Below, piece by piece: positions 1 to 18,000 of a DNA stretch of 64,000 bases. The position numbers and the translations under genes are program-made. Location of the stretch: the NCBI RefSeq assembly GCF_022458985.1, contig NC_061779.1:15359001-15423000 (forward strand), in the 5' to 3' direction. The DNA is from Mugil cephalus (taxonomy: Eukaryota > Chordata > Actinopteri > Mugiliformes > Mugilidae). Position 1 is the stretch's first letter. Each line of letters begins with the position of its first letter. The notes beneath the pieces are model-generated. The model did no database searches and was not told the origin of the DNA. It was given only the letters and a program-made list of their open reading frames with translations.

Positions 1-35
1 ACGTGTCAAACTTTTATACTGTACACTAACAATGA

Positions 36-5932
<5,897 letters not shown>

Positions 5933-6815
5933 GAGCAACATCAAGCTTGTCACTCGACTGGTGTTACAGCTGCGGGACGGTGACTCTGCAGCTGTTACAT
6001 GTAACAAAGATCCTCTACAGCATCTATTTGAGCGGTGGCTGTAAAGGCAACTTCACCCACAAAGCCAGCGAATCCTCTGCTGTATGTTAAATAGTGTTCT
6101 TCCATTAATAAATGTGAGCAGTGTTTTCTGATGTGAGAAGATATAAGTAGGCCGTTGCCGACAGGAACTGTGTGTGTGGTAGCGTGCACACAAGAATGTA
6201 GACAGCTTCCTCTAATAAATGCAGTCTTAAAACGTCATCAGCTGTTGCTTGACGTCCGAGTGTTGGCACAGAGTTAGGCTCTGCCCCTTTTTCGTTTTTG
6301 CCGGCTCCACGCAGGTATTTGCAGAAGTGTCATTGTCCAAAGTATTGACATACATCTTCACAACCAAACGTTTACATGGTGTCTGCGCAGACACACTGTT
6401 TACCGTTAACCTCTTCACTTGCCACCCTGAGAATAATGAACTTAAGCCTGTGTGCACTGTACAGAGCTATGTGTTTACGGTTTGTGACATAGGATATTCT
6501 TAATGACTGTACAGTGCTCTCATACATTAATAACTGCATTTCATCTTACGTGTACATAAAGTCAGTATATAAATACTTTCTATACATACGTGAAACTAAT
6601 TTTTGCAACTGAATTTTTAATGCAACCGTTAGGTCTTTAATGTATTTATGGTGTAAATAGACGCGAGCCAGTGCGACGTCTTAAGTCCACCTGTGCTTGT
6701 ATCTTATGTCATTAAGTGGAGCTTTCTTTTTGTTTCTGTTCACACTGTTTCTGCATGCCTGTATGAACTGTAAATTGAGAATGTGTTTAATAAATTAATG
6801 AATGTGATCCGCTGG
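5933..6815 (+). terminator. dapk2: dapk2 3' UTR with three AATAAA signals
   Basis: Non-coding sequence follows the dapk2 stop codon. AATAAA hexamers occur at 6107-6112, 6214-6219 and 6789-6794. The last one is followed by a T/G-rich stretch typical of a cleavage region, so the longest 3' UTR would be about 0.88 kb. The ORFs in this stretch are short and show no family resemblance. Confidence 0.6.
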
Positions 6816-8203
6816 GTTTTTGGTCCGTTTTAATGAGACGAGCCCTTCATTTCGTTTATTCCTTCACTGTCAAGATGGGATCCCATGCAGATGACCAAAC
6901 ATGTCAACCCCAAATATGCAATGAAATGTGATAAGTCACTATCCCTGCTGAATCATAATATGAAATACGTAAACAAATGCCAGTGCATCCTGACAATAAA
7001 TCAATCTCTGGGCATCAACAGACAGTGCGATAACGCACGTTCCATGGTGGCTACCGTTTTTTCTTTCAGCCGCTTTTCAGTTGATTATTCTCACAACAGT
7101 AATGCTGTTTGGGCTCAGTTGAGCTGAAGGAGATTGAGGGGATCATTCGACCTGAACCAAATACACTTTGGCAGTGGCCCGACGTAGGCCAGGGGAAAGG
7201 AGTCGTAATCAACAAGTGGGTCAGTCTGGAATCCGCCTGTTTGTGCTTCATTGTCTTATCACAGAATTACTAAATGTTTAGCATGCGCGCTCAATGTGTG
7301 AGCTCGCATGGAAATAAGTGGGACATAAGAGAGCGCTGGCAGCAAGATACGTGCAAACGTTGGCGCTGTCAGGGTGAATATTAGACTATAAATGACTCTT
7401 CTCTCTGATGACTGCATCAGAGGGAAGGTTTTCTGTGTTAACTGCTCGACATATAGTTTAATGACAGCCTCTGAGTTACTGGCATAGGATGAAATAAGAG
7501 AAAACATTTAGTAGAGTCTCCGGGCACCCGTCTCTGTCAGGCTACGGGGCGGGCTGGTGACTGTAAATATTTCAGCCATGTCTCACTGAAATCTGAGATG
7601 ATTCCTTTGTCGCCTTGTCATTGGTAGAGAGCGTGAAATGACATGCCTTCCAGTCAGGCGTTACAGTTAGCGCTAAGGCCTCTCGTGTAGCAGGGTCACA
7701 GCTGGTATGATGGGATCAATAGCGAGGGATCATGGGATTCCAGCAGACTTACGGCGGGATGATCTGATGGATGATCTGTGCACACAGACAAATAAGGAGT
7801 GCTGTCAGAAATTGTATGCTGGTCTCAATATATGTAACAAAAGCCGTGTCCTCGTCTTTGAAGCGGCGTTTGACTCAGCGATGTGTCATGATTCCAAACT
7901 GTGATATGTCATGTACATGTCTTGTACAACTGAGTCATTCGTAAAAAGAGGAAGACCACTGCAACTCACTTGCAGGTAAATCTATGAAGTAAGGTACAAT
8001 AGCCATGCTTAAAGATGTAATTTAAGGAGAAAATCTCACTCAGAGATCATTTCAACATTACTGACGCAAATGCTGAACCAAAATATTTACAGTCCCAGCC
8101 CTTTCAGATGTTGAGGTCACTGTATACAGTGCATGTTGGAGGGGGGAAAAAGTATTGACAGAAATGAAGCTTTGCGTTGACATACATGTGTTTTCTTTTA
8201 CAA

Positions 8204-8219
8204 TGGCGCCCCCTCGTGG
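8204..8219 (-). promoter_or_regulatory. CTCF-like binding site
   Basis: Read on the - strand, the site is CCACGAGGGGGCGCCA. This fits the vertebrate CTCF core (CCASYAGRKGGCRS) at all but one variable position. It lies between the convergent genes dapk2 and ciart. Occupancy is not known. Confidence 0.6.
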
Positions 8220-8619
8220 TTGCAACAAGAAACATCTGATACAAGCTGAGCGGTTGCCTGATAATTCACTTCAAGAAAAAAAAATTTACTGGTAAATGTA
8301 TATTTATATTGTATTTATATTTATGAAAAAAAGAATACCTAATCATCCATGAACTGTTTCTTTCAAATGGGACTCACATTTACATCGACAGTATAAAAAT
8401 ACACGAGTACACAGGTGAAAACCAATGCATTCTAATGTATCAGTCCTGAACTAAATCCCCCTTCAATACTTTTAGCCTCAGAAAGTTTGTAATTCAACTG
8501 TATGATGATGATGAGTTACTCTTGCCAACATCTTTTGTGAATTTGTTCATAATGCTAATTCTATACATTATCCTGTTTTAGATTTTATTTTACTGGATAA
8601 TACTTTTTTTTTTTTTTTT

Positions 8620-8745
8620 AAATATAATCTTACTTTTTGCTTGTGCTTTTGTAAGGGCGTTTCAGTTATGTGCAACTAAGCTACTGTGACCAAGTAACTT
8701 CCCTCGTGGATCATTAAAGTCTATCTAAGTCTAAGTCCAGCCCAC
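8620..8745 (+). mobile_element. Probable retroposon 3' end
   Basis: The segment ends with CTTCCCTCGTGGATCATTAA followed by AGTCTATCTAAGTCTAAG. It resembles the tails of fish non-LTR retroposons, which end in GGATCAATAAAG plus a short TCTA-type repeat. The 5' boundary is not visible and no ORF remains. Confidence 0.4.
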
Positions 8746-11700
8746 TGAGTAAGATGGACCCGTGCTCAGTTATTTTAAACTAAAGCTGAATACCATATCC
8801 TTCATGAAACGAACATTTAGTGCAGCACTGGTACATTATAATGCATTCACGATCACTAGTGTACCTAATAAACTGGGGACAAGAGTGTGAATAACAACAG
8901 GCACGCCACAAGCACACAACACGGCTTAAAATCCTATTCCATTTTGCTTATTTCCTGCCTATTAAACATGAAACAATACAACTTCGGAACTTTGGAAGTG
9001 CTAACAAATGTTAGCGATGCATCTGTCGACTCCAGTGACTCACGGCGTGTCTTATTTTCCTTGATGCAGCTGATGATTCGAAGATCTGACGACAGACGCT
9101 GTGCAGCTCTGGAGACAGACCTGGGGGCATTAATCATGAATGCCAGCCTCTCACTTTATCTGTGTGATCATTAGGCCATGCTTTAGTGTGATGATCGCTC
9201 TTTGGAAATGAGCTCCTGGAGGCTGCTTCCATTATTCATACCTACAAGAGCACAGTCTGCCCCCTATTCTTGGAAATGAGACATAATAAGAGAGGAGCGG
9301 GAGGGGGCGGTGGGGGGTGTCACTTGGGCTGCATGCTCCTGATGTGTCACCACGTGGCGTGTCCGTTCCACTGGTCTCATTCCCCTCCACACCTCAGCCC
9401 CCAGCGATCTGCATCACCGGTACCTGCGCAATTAGACCCACTGGGGGTGACAAGTGCTGATCGGTAGTATGCAGAGGAGGACTGGCCCACCCCTTCAAGG
9501 CAAAGCCTGTAATTTTATCGGATGACCTTTTCATCAAAGTTGTGTTTTGCCGATAGAAGATCAACCGACATAGCTAACTCGTGTCACCATTTTGTTCCTC
9601 GGGGCTTTTGAAAGCAGTTTGGGTATTTTTAATTAATATGACGAATGTTGCATTTCCATACATATTAATAATGATTACATAAACGCCACATCTACAGGCC
9701 AAATCAAGCCTTTGCTCACGAGACAGTAACCGATTGTGTGAATCACTTGTTGACTGCGTCGTGCGGTACCACTCCTGTAAACCTCGTACAGTATGAGCAG
9801 GTGCATGTTTTGAAAAATAGTCAGGTCCGCAGGGGCTGTGCCATACGTCCCAAATTCCCACACGTACCGGACTTAAATGCCTTCTTGTTTGTGCTTTTTA
9901 AACGTCGTTTGAAGATCAGAGGCCCACGAGGATCAGCTCTCTGCTCTTCTGCTAAAAGAGTAAGTGCAGGTAATTAGCCGGCGATATGTAGATGGTGGGG
10001 GTGGTGGTGGTAGTGGTGGTGTTGGGGCTTGATGATGCCTTGCTCACATAATTAGTCTCTGAGGCACCGTGATGGTCCACATCTTGAAAACAGTGCACAC
10101 TATTAACCCATGAAGAGCAGGGCTTACGATATGATGATGCTGGATTAATAACTGTTAACCACAATATGAACTGGCAAGAGGTGGATTTTTGCTTCTAATG
10201 ATTTATTTTAAATAAATGTGCCATGATATTACTGGACCGCCTCCATTCATTCATTAATACACTGAGATTAAATAATAATTTACCTCATTTTGCTTTATGC
10301 TCATGATTTTACCATATGAACAACCATTTCTCTTACAGGCACAGTTCACTGCTTGGCTTTTGCCATGTGAAATATCAAAAACCTGGCATGTGAGGAGAAA
10401 TTCAATATCAACGCTGCTGGTAAAGCCCACGCAGAATCAGCCACGGTGCTCTTTGAAAATTGTTCTTTCTCCTAAAAGGGCCGAGGGTAACCTATTGGAG
10501 AAGGCAAAATCAATCGCCCTGCACTTGCAGAGGCCTTTTACCGTCTCCATCAGTGATCAATGTGCTCTGTGGTCATTTGGCTCAAGAGACCAGAATATTC
10601 CCACTGCAATGTAGCAAGGGGAAACGGGGCCAACCTCAGGAAACACGGATTTAGAGGTGCATATGTCCAAAGCTAATAGCAAGTCACGAAATGCATTTGT
10701 GGCTTCTTCTGTGAAATAAAATAAAACGCCATGCTCCTGCTGCATAGCCGAGCTCACAGTGTTAACAGAAGCCACACGCTAAGTGTTGATTGGCCCAGCC
10801 GCTATGGATCGCTGCAGCTGTTTCATCATTTGTATAACCTGCTCTTCTAATAATTGAGCAGGGGATATTTTGGGTTCACACGTCTCTTAATTAAAGGTGC
10901 TCCGCTCTCTGACAGATGAGACCATTATCTCTGTGGAGTGCGGATGAATCAGCTGCAGTTCATAATAACATAATGACTCCGTTCCTTGCTTTGCAGGGAT
11001 CAGATTAAAACCTGTGACAGTCTCATGGAAAGCAGGATTTTCACCTTTTCACCTTTTTTATTTATTTATTTTTTTTATTTCATTCGATGGTGGTTACAAT
11101 CAGCTGATGGCAAATCCGTTTTGGTCACAACACGTGACAACTTCAGTATTAAAAACCAGAGCTGCCACGAGCAACGGCTGCATCGCAGGAGGTGTGACTT
11201 TGCAGGTTGAGGTTATAAGTCACTACCTGCACGGATGCAATCAGTCCTTTTTAGAGCGGGAAGTGTTACACAATGCACTTCTGATTTAGTTGCGTTTACT
11301 GATTTTCCGACAGGGTTGTCATCTGCAAGACTTTACACGCACCGCATCTGCCTCTTTCTATCCGGGAGGATCCTTAAATACTGTGCATGTATGTAACAAC
11401 GGCAGAGTGAAACCCCACCACCCCGGCTGTGGATACAAGCTCACCTCCTTGTCATTTCACACGCAGCTGGAGCACAAATCACGGCCAATTTACGATAAAA
11501 GAGTAGCTGGAGAGAGTGAAACCCTGTTTATTATTCCTTCCGGCTTGTTGCAACTGGAACCAAGGACCTCTCCTACCCCCCATCCCTCCTCCCCCTCTCC
11601 CTCTCTCTCCCACTCGCCTTTGAATGCTGTCAACAAAAGGCTCCCGTCTCTGGTCGCCCCAGTAATGATTAGTCTTTGTAGTTGTGCCCACATGTACTGT

Positions 11701-12726
11701 ACAGAGGACAAAAAAAAAAAAAAAAACTGACATCAATCAGTTTTGTAAAGCATAACCTCCACCTTCATAATGGAAAGCAATATGATTTTCTTGTCCGTGG
11801 CAATATTGGCCTATTATTTTAGCAGGTAAATCTTAAGTGAACGTATCTGCTTAAATGAGAATCTAATTCATTGACACTTATAGGGCATCTGGTTATTTTT
11901 TTCTGCACTTACCTGTCCTTGCTGACTTCACACATATTCCCTATTGATCTTTAGCGTTTTTGAAACAGACAAAATATGAGAAGCAGTCCATAAAAAGAGA
12001 GCATTTTATTTTTACCATATGTCCTTCACAACCTCGCATTTTTGTTGGGATATCTTAATTATTCAAATCCTATGTGTCTCTCTTTTTTTAAAAAAATTTA
12101 TATTCTTGTCCTTTTGTCCTTTCCCGGCCCATCACATCACATGTCCACTTTTGGCAGCCCTAATGCCAAAGTCAACTCTGTGAGAGTGGTGCCTTTTTGT
12201 TGACGCAGCTCTTCCTATCATTCATAACAACTTCCGCTTTTACCTGCGATCTGTGCCAGCTGCCGTTAGACACGGAGGCTGCCGGGTTGTCTCTGCACGT
12301 GAGGCCCCCGGCCATTAGCCATTGGGATCTGGGGCAGCAGCTCTGAAACAAAGCAGCGTGGGCGGATCGACCAAATTGGCCTTTTTAGTCTGGAAAAAGA
12401 GACATGTGACCGTAGCGTGTCACTCAGGGAAATGGGCTACCATTTTTAACGTCATTGCTTTAATGGGAGAGGTTTTCCAAGCTAAAGCGCGCTTACTAAT
12501 GTCTGTTTTCCCTCTGACACAGTTAGCCGACACCAGATAAAACAGGAACCAACATGAGGCAAAACTGAATCCGAATCCACAGTTGGTGGTTTCACAAAAA
12601 AGGAAAGTTCAGTCAAAAGTAAAAGGTTGGCTTTGACCAATGGAAGGAATGCCTAAGCCGTTTATAGCCGTTTTCAAACACTTTCTGTCTGCATCTACGG
12701 ACAAACTCGTGTTGTTTACCTTTCCA

Positions 12727-12740
12727 CCTACAGGTGGCAG
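12727..12740 (+). promoter_or_regulatory. CTCF-like binding site, forward orientation
   Basis: The bases CCTACAGGTGGCAG fit 12 of 14 positions of the CTCF core, including the AGGTGGCAG half. The orientation is opposite to the site at 8204, so the two form a divergent pair. Confidence 0.45.
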
Positions 12741-12999
12741 TGTTCAGTTTTAGGTGTGTTTGTGTGTGTGTGGTCGCAAATTGTTTCTTGCAGCTGGCAG
12801 ACCAGTGTTTGTCTACTGCCAGCAGTGTAGATACGGTTTCTTAAAAGCCAGGTTCAGATTGCGGCTCCAGGGAACAGGAGCAGAAGAATGCGTCTTGAGT
12901 CACACAAAACTTCAGAAGCGAACATATTTTCTCCAGCATTGCTCAATACCTTTTGAAATAAGATACGTTGCGAACGCAGAGCCGTTCCTTTGGTCATTC

Positions 13000-13034
<35 letters not shown>

Positions 13035-13053
13035 GCAAACAGGTTGGGTATAA

Positions 13054-13256
13054 CCCTCCTATTATCCTTGGGGTCAATTTGACCCCAATCGATGTTCATC
13101 ATTCAAAAAAATAACAGTAGAGGGAAGGTCAACGCGCTGGTAGCAAGGGGTTATTTATGTAGTCAATGCTTGACAAAAAAACTTGGTCAACATGTTTATG
13201 TAAATCATTTTCTTGAGGGTGAAATGTGTTAGTGTTATTTAAGGATAATAGGAGGG
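13054..13256. mobile_element. piggyBac-type MITE, about 200 bp
   Basis: Near-perfect terminal inverted repeats bound the element: CCCTCCTATTATCCTT at the left, and its complement AAGGATAATAGGAGGG at the right. Four-base flanks are ATAA and GTAA, each one change from the TTAA target of piggyBac elements. Just inside the left end is a perfect 17-base palindrome, GGGGTCAATTTGACCCC (13070-13086). There is no ORF. It lies about 0.5 kb beyond the likely ciart poly(A) site. Confidence 0.7.
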
Positions 13257-13771
13257 GTAAATGCGCTTTCAGATGTCTGATTTATCTACAGGCACGTCAA
13301 AGCAGCGCAGTGGAAACACTTTCTGGGAAACGTGAAGCGATACTGGTACAATTCTCCACAGTCCTCTAAAAGCAGAACGTAAGTTACTGAAAATGACACC
13401 CTGCCGTACCAACAATAAATCGTATCATTCCCCCAGGAAGCGAGTTCCCTTCGAGTGTTCTCTGCCGACTCACCCTGTAATTGGTCCGACTGTGATATAA
13501 ATCATATAGCACCCTGTCTCTGGAGTTCTTTGATGCATAATTGGGCTTTTTAAGATCCGCTGCGAGACTTTAAATTGACTCCTTCAAAGCGAACGAAACA
13601 AAGTTCATACACTCTACAACTTCGTGCCAGTCAACAGTGTTTCTAATATTAGGGCCTCTTTTCGGGGAGGCGTTTAATGGCGGGCGTACCGAGAGAAGTT
13701 AAGGTTTGAGCATTCAAAAAAAACACAATACACAATCTGCAGCCGTCTTGCATCAAACAAATATAACCACA
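13257..13771. other. Short gene-free stretch after ciart
   Basis: This stretch lies between the MITE and the ciart poly(A) signal. I see no coding, RNA or repeat feature here. Confidence 0.5.
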
Positions 13772-13777
13772 TTTATT
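13772..13777 (-). terminator. ciart: ciart polyadenylation signal
   Basis: AATAAA on the - strand, about 1.23 kb after the ciart stop codon at 15009. It is the best canonical signal I found downstream, giving a 3' UTR of about 1.25 kb. Choice of site is inferred. Confidence 0.5.
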
Positions 13778-14431
13778 TCGAAAGTATAAAATTTCACACT
13801 ATAAAGGCCACTTTTCAGGGTAAGTTGACAACCTTTCTGTAGGATTTACACAGACAAAATACCTTGTCCCTCTCTGCTGGTCTAGCATACTGTCCAGTTC
13901 TGTGGCAAAATAAAATAGTAATTGTTCTACTCCACCACAGAAAGTAGTTGGCAAGATCTGAATAATTTAATCAATACAGGAAAATGGCAGGAGAGTGAGA
14001 ATTCCTGATTTGTACATCCCACGGAGGAGCAGGTACTCTAAACGGTTCTCTCTCTGTATGAAACCGGCTTACAGGCACAGCTTGACGTTACAGGCACTGT
14101 TTGCCTTCTACTGGGAGACTCAGAAAAGAAATCTGCGGTTGACATTCTTTACAATGGCACCAGTCAGGCCACGAGAGCGTCCCCCATGGAGAGAGCATCC
14201 TCTGTTTGTACAAGCAGGGCGACTTGCACTGCGGACCTCGCTGTAAGAGGCCGTTTGGCTCAGTGCGGATCTGGTGAGGTGTCCAGAGCTTTTGAGCATA
14301 GTGTTCACATTCCTACTCACTAACCGTGACTTGGTGCTCACTGAGGTAGAACAGTTGTACCAAAAAGACTTATTTATAAAGAATACAAATGAGTAACAGT
14401 CACATCGATAAACTTAAAGAGTGGAGTCATC

Positions 14432-14450
14432 GGGTGGGGCGGGGGCGGGG
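14432..14450 (+). other. G-quadruplex-type motif
   Basis: Four G-runs with one-base loops, GGGTGGGGCGGGGGCGGGG. The motif is on the strand opposite the ciart mRNA, within its likely 3' UTR, so the transcript itself carries the C-rich complement. Confidence 0.6.
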
Positions 14451-15008
14451 CGGATCGTGGGGGTAGTCGACGTCACATTTCACCCACATTTTCAGCACAA
14501 TATGTAGACCACTGACATGTCTGGATATCTGGATATACCTCCTTCCAGCACAAGCTTCTCCTGCAGTTCTTTCCCTTTCAGGCATAATGGCAGTTTCACA
14601 GATGCTCAAGCTGCACCGTTACATCTACAAGCCAGTGGGAACCATTCAGGGGTGAAAATACTTGCTCCGGTCGTCTTGGCATGTAAAATCTATCCTTCCA
14701 ACTCTCACACGCGCTACTCAAGAGTGCAAACAAAAAAAAGAAAAAAAAAAAAGAAAGAAAGTCAACAAAAGGGAACTAAAGCAGACACTTGTCATGTCAG
14801 AGAGGGCACATTGCCATACAGAGAGTACAACATGTTCTTCGACACCTCCTCCCACGTCGCAGAGGAATCTGTGACATCCCTTTTGAAGGCTCCCGTCTCC
14901 CCTGAAGGCTGGAATGAGCTGAGCGAGCTGACTGGCTCCCGGCAGGGTGGGCAAGGCGAGGCCGGGCTGCGCGCCGCTTACAGCGGGACGCCCGGCCCTC
15001 TGCGTGGA

Positions 15009-18000
15009 CTAGGACCAGCTGCTGTCCATCAAGCCTCCCGTCCCCTTGCGCGTGATGATGCTGTCCGTTGATTTGAGGAGCCTCTCTAGACAGGGCGCGT
15101 TGATTTTGCCCGGCGGCGGGCCCCTGGGCACCGAGTTCGTCTTAGTGTGGCTGTCCGTGCTGGAGGACACAGCGCTGTCCTGCGTTAGGTCTCTGTCTCT
15201 GGGGGATAGCAGGTGCCTGGGACCAGCCTGGGCCTGCTCTGCTGTGGGGGAGCAGATGGGAGATGTGTGGAGCCACTTCAGGTTATTGGCGGAGTAGGCT
15301 CCGGGAGGAGTGAGGTCTGTGACTCTCAGGGCTTTGGCGCCGGCCGGAGGATCACTGACGGTGACGGGGCTCGCTGCTGCGGTGGGGGCCGCCGGAGAAA
15401 GCTGCCGGGAGAGACAGAAACATGATTTAATCATAGCCGCTCTTACTGTTTACTGTCGAGCGACGACACATTCCCAATGCTATAGCTGCGTTTTGCCTAG
15501 AATACCTATTTCTATCTGTTAATGTGAAGACATTATGATGGAAATGGTACATTAAACTGCACCAATAAGCCCCTACAAATATAATGAAAAGTAATGGCGT
15601 AAACATTCTTGGGTCACTTGGAGGCAATGCCACAAGCTGAAAACATCTATATATTACCACCCTAAAAATAGCTGTGTTACCTGCTTACAAAGTACGTAGT
15701 ATGAATTTCAAAATTGAACTCTGGGCATGTTTTGTCCAATTTAGTTTTCAGTTCAGTTTTGTTTTTCATCCGCTCTTGCGGGTTCTTTGGTTTCCAAATG
15801 CTAACGGTCTGTTTAGAGGCTAGTTGCTAAATTCGTCTGCCATTTGTTGCCATTTTTTGCAGAAAACAGATACGTGCCGTGTCTGAAAAAGAAAATAGGC
15901 CTAAAAAAAACAACAACAAAAAAAACAAAAACAAAAAACAACCAAAACAGTTAGCTGAAAGAAGCTAAAACGCTCTGAGCGGCAGGATTAAGAGCACGTC
16001 CAGTTACAACGTGAAAAAAACAACAACAGCAACGTGTAAACAGTACAGGACATAGAGCTCCTGTTCACAGGAAGGTGTGTCGGGATTAAGTCCTCACTAA
16101 TAAAAAGCAAAGGAATGTTCCAGAGCTTTCTGACCTTTCTTATCCCCTTAGGGACACTCCTCCAAAATTACCTTTTCTCCTCTGTCATTGTTCTTAGCGA
16201 ACCTGAGACTGCAGTAATGCCTCTGTAAAAATAGCTTTTAATCCTCCTTTCCCTGTCCTAGACATGTGATTAAATAATAACAGATATTTCAGTCCCTCTT
16301 TCACTGCGTCGTCACCATATGTTCTTGGCAGCAGGCTTACAGTGACAGTGTTGCCACACACACACACACACACACACCCTCACACACACACCCATACCTT
16401 CGGTTTCTTTGTGGGCACAGGTTCTTCTGTCTGGGCGACGGCGAGTTGATCTTGGAGTTTTACATTAGGAAACCAGCTCTTCAGCATTTCCTCCATTTTA
16501 AGAATGATATTAATATATTTCTCCCTAGAAAAAACAAGAAGGGGAAAGAGAAAGAAGGAAATGTTTACTCAAGCTATCAAGCATGAACGTGAGTAATCTA
16601 CCGAAAAATCTTGCCAACCTCTGCTCTGAAATATTATCTCAACATCAAGCTCACACAGGAAATATGCAATCTTGAACAAGCGAGCGAAACGCGTACGCTC
16701 GTCAGCAAAGCCTGCGCTCCATGTGTGGGGGGAAAATTGTCTTAAGTACATTTCTCACATGTTTTGTTGCTCACACGTGGCTCGATGTGTAATGGTCCCG
16801 CTCGCCTCTAAATATAAAACGGCGAAGCCACAGCGGCCTCCGACAGCGCCATTGTGGAAATAAAAACCAGTCCACGCAGGTTCCGTTGGAGGTGGTCACA
16901 GCCAGAGTCCCATTAACTCCCACACGTCAAAACCAGATGGTGAGTGGGGATTAGCCTGTGTCATATGATCGAGGCCTTCCTGCTATATTCCATTCGGAGC
17001 ATGTTAAATTCATGTGAAAGATTATCCGCAACAGTGACTGCTAAAAAAGTCACTTTGATCCTATCTACTATTGTGTTGCTGCAGGGACTGCCAGCTGGCA
17101 GCGCAGAGCAGGCACGGGGAGCGACCGAGGGTGGGGGGGTAAGTCCACCTTCGAGCCTCCACCCCGGCCCCGGCTGTCCTTGTCTGCAGGGAGGCTGCCA
17201 CGCCCATTCTTTGTCTCCCACATGAAGGCAGCAGCTGGTGTGTGAGGGCTTCAATTAGTCTGTGCCAGACCGAGTAGCACTTTGCACTTTCGTATCCGTA
17301 CACCTTGACTGGCCTCGCAAGACGGAGCTTGCGCCTCATTTCGGAGCCGGATCGCGTCACTTTGCCAGGATCCTGAGACGCTATTGTTTTCCGAGAAATT
17401 TCACTCTAAAACGATGATGTTTACTAATTTGTGGGAACTTTTAACATTCATCTATTATCGCGTTTGAATTCATGCTCATCTTTAACTAAACGATCGCCAT
17501 AAAAATATGACTTATTCGATTTACACGTGTGATACATATATATATTTTTTTTACCGAATTTGCAAGCCTTACCGAGAACGGCGCCGATTACCTGCTTCAT
17601 GCCTGTAAAATATTTTAAAGGGATCGTGTAACAGGAGCCGAGGCTTTCTCCTTTAAAGGGGTGATATCATAATCCATTACACTGTCTGGCCAGTGAAGAG
17701 CTAATCAAGCAGACTCAAGTGTGCTGCTCAAACAGTGGAGCTTGATACATTTTTAACAAGATGCCCAGCTACAGTGAGAGCCAGCCATCTCTGCAGTAAA
17801 TGTATCCTGAATGTGTGGGGGTAGCGAGCGGCCTGCTGTGAGCCATGTGTCAGGAACATAATGTAGACCACTCCGACCCACAGATACAGAACACCTCTTC
17901 TAGCCACGCGTTGGAGGACGTATATTAATTACGGTTGAGGTTTAAAAGCTCAGTTGAAGAGAGCACTTAGGCAGCACATGCATACTAGGCTGGCTCGAGC

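Larger units (their letters stand above)
6816..13049. other. Intergenic interval between dapk2 and ciart
   Basis: About 6 kb lie between the 3' ends of two convergent genes. I see no coding exon with flanking splice sites and protein resemblance. It holds a strong CTCF-like site (8204), a retroposon-like 3' tail (about 8620-8745), a GGT-rich repeat (about 9997-10026), an 18-base A-run near 11710, a second CTCF-like site (12727) and a long T-run (about 12999-13026). Open frames up to 146 codons occur, but they look random in composition. Confidence 0.6.

Noticed and set aside
11290-11730. 146-codon frame on the + strand in the dapk2-ciart interval
   Set aside because: It runs through a CT-rich tract and ends in poly-Lys from an A-run, with no family resemblance.
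14517-15071. 184-codon open frame on the + strand
   Set aside because: It lies antisense to the ciart 3' UTR and the end of its last exon, includes a Lys-rich run made by an A-tract, and resembles no protein family I know.
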